Positions 4,593 through 8,399 of a DNA stretch of 8,399 bases are shown one piece after another. The stretch comes from Pseudomonadota bacterium. Lineage in GTDB: Bacteria; Desulfobacterota; Desulfovibrionia; Desulfovibrionales; Desulfovibrionaceae. Under the pieces are notes generated by a model, which worked only from the letters and a program-made list of their open reading frames with translations, made no database searches and had not been told where the DNA came from. Positions within the stretch are counted from its first letter, which is position 1. The number at the start of each line of letters is the position of its first letter. The position numbers were made by a program, and so were the translations under genes. The stretch spans positions 1 to 8,399 of the forward strand of contig JAHJKV010000449.1 of the NCBI GenBank assembly GCA_018822065.1. The letters run 5' to 3'.

Positions 4593-5906
4593 ATGATCAC
4601 ATTCAAGGAACTGAAAGAACGCACCGCCCGGGTCTCCGTTGTCGGTCTTGGATACGTGGGCCTCCCCCTGGCCGTTGCCCTCTCGGAACACTTCGAGGTG
4701 GTGGGATTCGACATTTCCACGAACCGCGTGACCCAGTTGGAGCGCGGCGAAGACCGCACCGGCGAGGTAGAAGAGGCCACCCTCAGGGCAGCCAAGCTGC
4801 GCTTTACCTGCTTGCCGGAAGAACTCTCCGAGTGCCACCTGCACATCGTCGCCGTCCCCACCCCCATCGACAAGTTCCGTTCTCCGGACCTGACTCCGGT
4901 CCGCTCGGCCAGCAAAACCGTCGGCCAGCAGCTTTCCCCCGGCTCGGTGGTGGTCTACGAATCCACGGTCTATCCCGGTCTGACCGAAGAAATCTGCGTC
5001 CCCATCCTGGAGGAGCAGTCCGGGCTCACCTGTGGCAAGGACTTCTTTGTGGGCTATTCGCCGGAACGCATCAATCCCGGCGACAAGGAGCACACTCTGC
5101 AAACCATCGTCAAGGTGGTGGCAGGACAGACCCCTGCCGTGACTGACCTGCTCGACCAAGTCTATTCCAGCGTGGTAACAGCTGGCACCTATCGCGCCTC
5201 CTCCATCAAGGTGGCAGAGGCGGCCAAGGTTATCGAAAACACCCAGCGCGACCTGAACATCGCCCTGATGAACGAACTGGCCACCATCTTCGACCGCATG
5301 AACATCGACACCCTGGAAGTTTTGGAAGCGGCTGGTACGAAATGGAATTTTCTGCCCTTCCGTCCTGGTCTGGTTGGCGGCCACTGCATCGGCGTGGACC
5401 CCTACTACCTGACCTTCAAGGCCGAGGCACTTGGCCTGCACCCACAGGTGATCCTGGCCGGACGGACCATCAACGACTCCATGGGTAAATTTGTGGTGGA
5501 TTCCACCATCAAATGGCTCATCCGGGCGGACATGAAAGTCCGCGGCGCACGGGTGGGCCTGCTCGGCCTGACCTTCAAGGAAAACGTGCCCGACCTGCGC
5601 AACACCCGGTCCGTGGACCTCGTCGACGAGTTTGAAGACTTCGGGGTCAAGGTACTGGTCCATGACCCCATGGCCGATCCCGCCGAGGCCATGGAGGAAT
5701 ACCGCATCAAACTGGTCGAGCTCAGCGAACTGCGGAAGCTGGATGCCCTGGTCCTGGCCGTCTCCCACAACGACTACCGAAAGCTCCGGCTGCGCGAGAT
5801 CAAATCCTGGTTCCGCGATCCGGCCAATGCCCTGATCATCGACGTCAAGGGCTTCTTCAACCCCGCCGAACTGGAGGCCGAAGGTTTCCTGTACTGGCGA
5901 CTGTAA
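4593..5906 (+). CDS. Nucleotide-sugar dehydrogenase, UDP-HexNAc 6-dehydrogenase type (TviB/WbpO-like)
   Basis: The 437-residue protein belongs to the UDP-glucose/GDP-mannose dehydrogenase family and oxidises C6 of an NDP-sugar twice with NAD+ to give a uronic acid. Residues 13-40 form the NAD-binding Rossmann start (VSVVGLGYVGLPLA, then Asp40 ending strand 2). Further motifs are VPTPID (88-93), YESTVYPG (122-129), GYSPERINPGDKEH (154-167), KVAEAAKVIENTQRD with Lys212 and Asn216 (206-220), the catalytic Cys265 in GGHCIGVDPYYL (262-273) and GLTFKENVPDLRNTRS (325-340) in the UDP-binding C-terminal domain. From memory the sequence is closest to TviB of the Vi antigen pathway and to WbpO, which use UDP-GlcNAc or UDP-GalNAc, rather than to UDP-glucose enzymes; substrate is inference. 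The product would feed capsule or O-antigen synthesis, yet no glycosyltransferase or epimerase is nearby. The start follows GGAGA at 4583-4587; mqnB begins four bases after the stop. Confidence 0.93.
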   Translation: MITFKELKERTARVSVVGLGYVGLPLAVALSEHFEVVGFDISTNRVTQLERGEDRTGEVEEATLRAAKLRFTCLPEELSECHLHIVAVPTPIDKFRSPDLTPVRSASKTVGQQLSPGSVVVYESTVYPGLTEEICVPILEEQSGLTCGKDFFVGYSPERINPGDKEHTLQTIVKVVAGQTPAVTDLLDQVYSSVVTAGTYRASSIKVAEAAKVIENTQRDLNIALMNELATIFDRMNIDTLEVLEAAGTKWNFLPFRPGLVGGHCIGVDPYYLTFKAEALGLHPQVILAGRTINDSMGKFVVDSTIKWLIRADMKVRGARVGLLGLTFKENVPDLRNTRSVDLVDEFEDFGVKVLVHDPMADPAEAMEEYRIKLVELSELRKLDALVLAVSHNDYRKLRLREIKSWFRDPANALIIDVKGFFNPAELEAEGFLYWRL

Positions 5907-5910
5907 CCGC

Positions 5911-6627
5911 ATGCTGCTCATTGTCACGGCCACTGTCCAGGAGATGCGTGCCGCTCTGGGCGGCATAGCCCCCCTGCCCGACCTCATTCAGGGTGAGCCT
6001 TTGCCCTGGCCCTGTGCCGGGACCGAGGTCCTGCTCCTGGTCTGCGGCGTGGGCGTCATCAACGCTGCCCTGCATCTGGGAGCAACCCTGGCTACACATC
6101 CCGTTTCCCGCGTGCTAAACGCCGGACTGGCCGGCAGCTTCGACCTGGGTCGGGTCGCCCTGGGCGCGACCTGCCTGGTCGAGATGGAGATCTGGCCAGA
6201 ATATGGCCTGGGCCTCCCGGACCGAGTGGATCCCCAAGGCCTCAAATTCCCCCTGACCGAAATCGACGGCGCTCCGGTCTGGGACCGGCTGGACCTTGCC
6301 CCCGACACCAGTGCTGCTGACCTCGACGTCACCCTGCCCCTCCCCTGGGAACGAGCCGTGAGCTTGACGGTGAGCACGGTCACAGCCACCCCGGAGCGCG
6401 CAGGCCACCTGCGCAAACGCTACGGGGCGGCCATCGAAAACATGGAAGGGTTTGCCCTGGCCTATGCATGTCGACTGCGGCACATTCCCCTGCTTGAGGT
6501 CCGGACCATCTCCAATCTGGTGGGCTCCCGCGACCCGGAACACTGGGCCGTCACCAAAAGCTTCTCTGCCCTGGGTGAGGCCATGCGCCAGTTGCTCCCT
6601 CAACTGATCCAGACCGAACCCGCCTGA
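5911..6627 (+). CDS. mqnB: Futalosine hydrolase
   Basis: The 238-residue protein of the nucleoside phosphorylase/MTA nucleosidase fold cleaves futalosine to dehypoxanthine futalosine and hypoxanthine in the futalosine route to menaquinone, in the cytoplasm. Motifs are VTATVQEM with Glu11 (5-12), CGVGVINAA (45-53), LNAGLAGSFD (69-78), ENMEGFALA with Glu179 (176-184) and VRTISNLVGSRD (197-208). The ISN at 200-202, where MTA/SAH nucleosidases have ISD, and the following VGxRD point to MqnB rather than to an MTA nucleosidase. Length fits the family. The ATG at 5911 lies four bases after the dehydrogenase stop and has only a weak ribosome site, so translation is probably coupled. Together with menG and the prenyl synthase it marks a menaquinone locus; mqnA, mqnC and mqnD are not in this window. 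Confidence 0.9.
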   Translation: MLLIVTATVQEMRAALGGIAPLPDLIQGEPLPWPCAGTEVLLLVCGVGVINAALHLGATLATHPVSRVLNAGLAGSFDLGRVALGATCLVEMEIWPEYGLGLPDRVDPQGLKFPLTEIDGAPVWDRLDLAPDTSAADLDVTLPLPWERAVSLTVSTVTATPERAGHLRKRYGAAIENMEGFALAYACRLRHIPLLEVRTISNLVGSRDPEHWAVTKSFSALGEAMRQLLPQLIQTEPA

Positions 6628-6753
6628 CCTGCTGCAGCCCGGAAACCAATCAATGACAATTCCAGGAGAAGACCTGCCCAGGCTAGACCTTCGCGACAAT
6701 GCCTAGTACAGTCCCTCACGTCGGGCTTGAGAACACTGCAACCACCACACCAC
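6628..6753 (+). other. 126-base gap before the prenyl synthase, no clear signal
   Basis: No terminator hairpin with a T run, no convincing promoter pair and no good Shine-Dalgarno site is visible. GACAAT at 6695-6700 is a four-of-six -10 match without a -35. A 17-codon ORF (6653-6706, ATG to TAG) has no strong ribosome site and is not called. The gap may be a plain spacer within an operon or hide a non-consensus promoter. Confidence 0.4.
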
Positions 6754-7722
6754 ATGATCGAACTCAAAACCTACTTCTCAAAAGAACTTCCTGGAATAAA
6801 TAGATTTCTTGAGTCAGAGACGGCTAAGTTGGACGGTCTGGTCCAGCAGGTGGCCGCCCATGTGCTCCTGGGTGGGGGCAAACGTATCCGACCCATCCTG
6901 ACCATGGCCACGGCCAGAGCCCTTGGGTGTGCCGAGACGAACTTGCTGCCCATGGCCTGCGCCCTGGAAATGCTGCACACCGCCACCCTGCTCCATGACG
7001 ACGTCCTAGACGGCGCGGAACTACGCCGGGGCACCCGTGCCGCCCATCTGAAATTTGGCGTCAACGAGACCATCCTGTCCGGCGACGTGCTTCTTGCTCT
7101 GGCCAACCAACTGGGTGCGAGCTACGGTAAGGCCCGGATTTCCTGGCTCTTGGCCGAGGGCATCATGGCCACGGCCACGGGCGAAGTCATGGAGATTGCC
7201 ACCCTGGGCACCCCGGAGGTGGACCGGCAGACCTATCTGGACATCATCATCGGCAAGACCGCCAAGCTCATCGAAACCGCCTGCTGTTGCGGCGCGGTCC
7301 TGGCCACCGACGACCCTGCCGCCGAAGATGCTGCCGGAGCCTTCGGCTTGAACCTGGGCATCGCCTTCCAACTTGTTGATGACGCCCTGGACTACGTCTC
7401 CCGGACTGAAAACACGGGCAAGGCCGTTGGCGGCGACCTGCGCGAGGGCAAGGTCACCCTGCCGCTCATCCTACTGCTGGAGCAGATGGATGGGTCCGAG
7501 GCCGCCAGCCTGCTGGCCAAGCTGCGCGAAAGCACCCTGACCGACCAGGAAATCAACTCGATCCTGGCCACCGTGGACGAGAAGGGCTACGCAGCCGCCA
7601 CCAGACAGGAGGCTGCGGATTATATCTTAAAAGCCAAGACAGCCCTTGCATTTTTCCCTGACGGGCTGGAAAAAAATGTGCTGGAACAGGCCGCCGATTT
7701 CGTGCTGGCCAGAGAAAAATAA
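6754..7722 (+). CDS. Long-chain all-trans polyprenyl diphosphate synthase
   Basis: The 322-residue protein extends an allylic diphosphate with isopentenyl diphosphate to make the isoprenoid tail of menaquinone. Motifs are GGGKRIRP (40-47), the first Asp-rich motif HDDVLDGAELRRG (81-93), GDVLLALAN (110-118), GKTAKLIETA (168-176), the second Asp-rich motif FQLVDDALDY (205-214) and GKAVGGDLREGKVTLPL (222-238). Ala77, five residues before the first motif Asp82, is small, which in this family goes with long products (C35-C50, as in octaprenyl synthase IspB). The exact chain length cannot be read. The frame is open from TTG 6727, but the ATG at 6754 gives the usual N terminus (MIELKTYFSKELP), so it is preferred; neither has a good Shine-Dalgarno site. 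Near mqnB and menG the use for menaquinone is well supported. purL follows after 36 bases with no terminator. Confidence 0.9.
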   Translation: MIELKTYFSKELPGINRFLESETAKLDGLVQQVAAHVLLGGGKRIRPILTMATARALGCAETNLLPMACALEMLHTATLLHDDVLDGAELRRGTRAAHLKFGVNETILSGDVLLALANQLGASYGKARISWLLAEGIMATATGEVMEIATLGTPEVDRQTYLDIIIGKTAKLIETACCCGAVLATDDPAAEDAAGAFGLNLGIAFQLVDDALDYVSRTENTGKAVGGDLREGKVTLPLILLLEQMDGSEAASLLAKLRESTLTDQEINSILATVDEKGYAAATRQEAADYILKAKTALAFFPDGLEKNVLEQAADFVLAREK

Positions 7723-7746
7723 GTTTTCCAAGACAACAACAACCGC

Positions 7747-7752
7747 GAGGAG
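7747..7752 (+). promoter_or_regulatory. Ribosome binding site of purL
   Basis: GAGGAG (7747-7752) lies six bases before the ATG at 7759 and fixes the purL start. Only 36 bases separate the two genes, with no terminator, so purL is probably read through from the prenyl synthase. Confidence 0.75.
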
Positions 7753-7758
7753 ACAGCC

Positions 7759-8399
7759 ATGCTGTGCCGAGTGCTGGTGGGACTGCGGACCCACGTTCGT
7801 GACGTTTTAGGCGAAAGAGTCGCCCGCAAGATCAAAAACGAGCTTGGCCTCGCCGTGGCCGACGTGCGCATCGTAAACGTCTTTACCGTCGAAGGGCTCG
7901 ACCAGCACCAAATTGACGACCTGCTGACCAAGGACGCCCTGAGCGACCCTGTCCTGCACGAGGTTTCCACCATCCCCCTGGCCCGCGACTTCGACTACAT
8001 CCTGGAAGTAGGCTTCCGCCCTGGCGTGACCGACAACGAAGGCCGCACCGCCAGAGAAGCCGTGACCCTGGTCCTTGGCATGGAAGAAGCCGAGGCCAAA
8101 AAGGTCACGGTCTACACCTCCAGGCAATACCTCATCACCCAGGATCCTGCCACGCCCCTGACGGATAAACTGACCGATTCCATCGCCAAGGACCTCCTGG
8201 CCAACGAACTCATCCAGCGCTACGAATACAAAAGCGCGGCGCAGTGGAAGACCGATCCCGGGTTCGAGGCCAAGGCCGCCCGGGTCACGGGCCTGGCCTC
8301 GGACGAGGTGGCCATCATCCCCCTGTCCCGGATGACCGACCAGGAGATGACCGATTTTTCGCGGGCCAACACCCTGGCCCTGTCCCTGGAAGAACTGCA
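7759..8399 (+). CDS. purL: Phosphoribosylformylglycinamidine synthase PurL, N-terminal part (cut by window end)
   Basis: The frame is open from ATG 7759 to the last base, giving 213 residues of an incomplete protein. PurL converts FGAR, ATP and glutamine to FGAM in purine synthesis. The visible part is the N-terminal PurS-like region with two related halves: residues 5-46 (VLVGLRTHVRDVLGE..., then VRIVNVFTVEG) and 81-122 (ILEVGFRPGVTDNEG..., then VTVYTSRQY). Each half has a VG(L/F)R strand, a V(R/T)D-x-x-G turn, a helix and a V-rich strand. This matches the large single-chain PurL, in which the tandem halves replace a dimer of free PurS. Residues 183-213 (DEVAIIPLSRMTDQEMTDFSRAN) lead into the linker before the catalytic domain, which lies outside the window. 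ARDFDYILEVGFRPGVTDNEG is the strongest family signature. A free purS gene is not expected with this form. Confidence 0.85.
   Translation, partial: MLCRVLVGLRTHVRDVLGERVARKIKNELGLAVADVRIVNVFTVEGLDQHQIDDLLTKDALSDPVLHEVSTIPLARDFDYILEVGFRPGVTDNEGRTAREAVTLVLGMEEAEAKKVTVYTSRQYLITQDPATPLTDKLTDSIAKDLLANELIQRYEYKSAAQWKTDPGFEAKAARVTGLASDEVAIIPLSRMTDQEMTDFSRANTLALSLEEL

Noticed and set aside
4575..5987. A 470-codon open frame on the minus strand opposite the sugar dehydrogenase.
   Set aside because: The plus-strand gene has clear family motifs over its whole length; the minus frame shows none and overlaps mqnB as well. It is a GC-rich shadow.
6653..6706. A 17-codon ORF between mqnB and the prenyl synthase, possible leader peptide or gene remnant.
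   Set aside because: Too short, with no strong ribosome site and no attenuator-like hairpin after it.
6727..6753. TTG start giving nine extra residues (MRTLQPPHH) to the prenyl synthase.
   Set aside because: Family members begin close to the sequence after ATG 6754, and the extra residues are low-complexity; no ribosome site supports TTG.
1..8399. Mobile element, prophage, CRISPR, toxin-antitoxin or defence system.
   Set aside because: No transposase, integrase, spaced repeats, terminal inverted repeats or defence-type domains were seen; gene content is core metabolism.

Overview
The window looks like chromosomal core sequence from a Desulfovibrionaceae-type sulfate reducer (Desulfovibrio/Pseudodesulfovibrio group). 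The main evidence is a secreted tetraheme cytochrome c3 next to cobalamin-pathway genes, menaquinone genes of the futalosine route, and a large single-chain PurL with an N-terminal PurS-like region. The DNA is fairly GC-rich. I see no tRNA, rRNA, CRISPR array, insertion sequence, integrase or attachment site. The genus is inferred from gene content, not proven.

Left part (1-1532): the 3' end of cbiG overlaps cobJ by 28 bases, and both encode corrin-ring steps. A 150-base gap with a candidate promoter leads to the cytochrome c3 gene, which has a strong ribosome binding site and ends in a clear intrinsic terminator.

Middle (1557-3279): a 556-residue, extremely acidic, repetitive and probably disordered protein with a short C-terminal coiled coil. 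I do not recognise it. It starts only 24 bases after the cytochrome terminator and has its own strong terminator. It is the least explained object in the window. Some of its repeats resemble the short CheY-binding peptides of FliM and CheZ.

Right part (3281-8399): a structured 158-base leader precedes a 58-residue small protein and the menG/ubiE methyltransferase, 3 bases apart. A DUF2065 membrane protein gene runs convergently, and its stop codon shares the bases CTAG with the menG stop. From a short divergent region a nucleotide-sugar (UDP-HexNAc type) dehydrogenase runs rightward, followed 4 bases later by mqnB (futalosine hydrolase). After 126 bases come a long-chain polyprenyl diphosphate synthase and the start of purL, cut by the window edge.

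Three genes (menG, mqnB and the prenyl synthase) serve menaquinone synthesis: mqnB acts on the ring precursor, the prenyl synthase makes the side chain, and menG does the last methylation. Cytochrome c3 and menaquinone both belong to the anaerobic electron-transfer system, so most of the window is respiratory and cofactor housekeeping. The sugar dehydrogenase and the acidic protein are the outliers.
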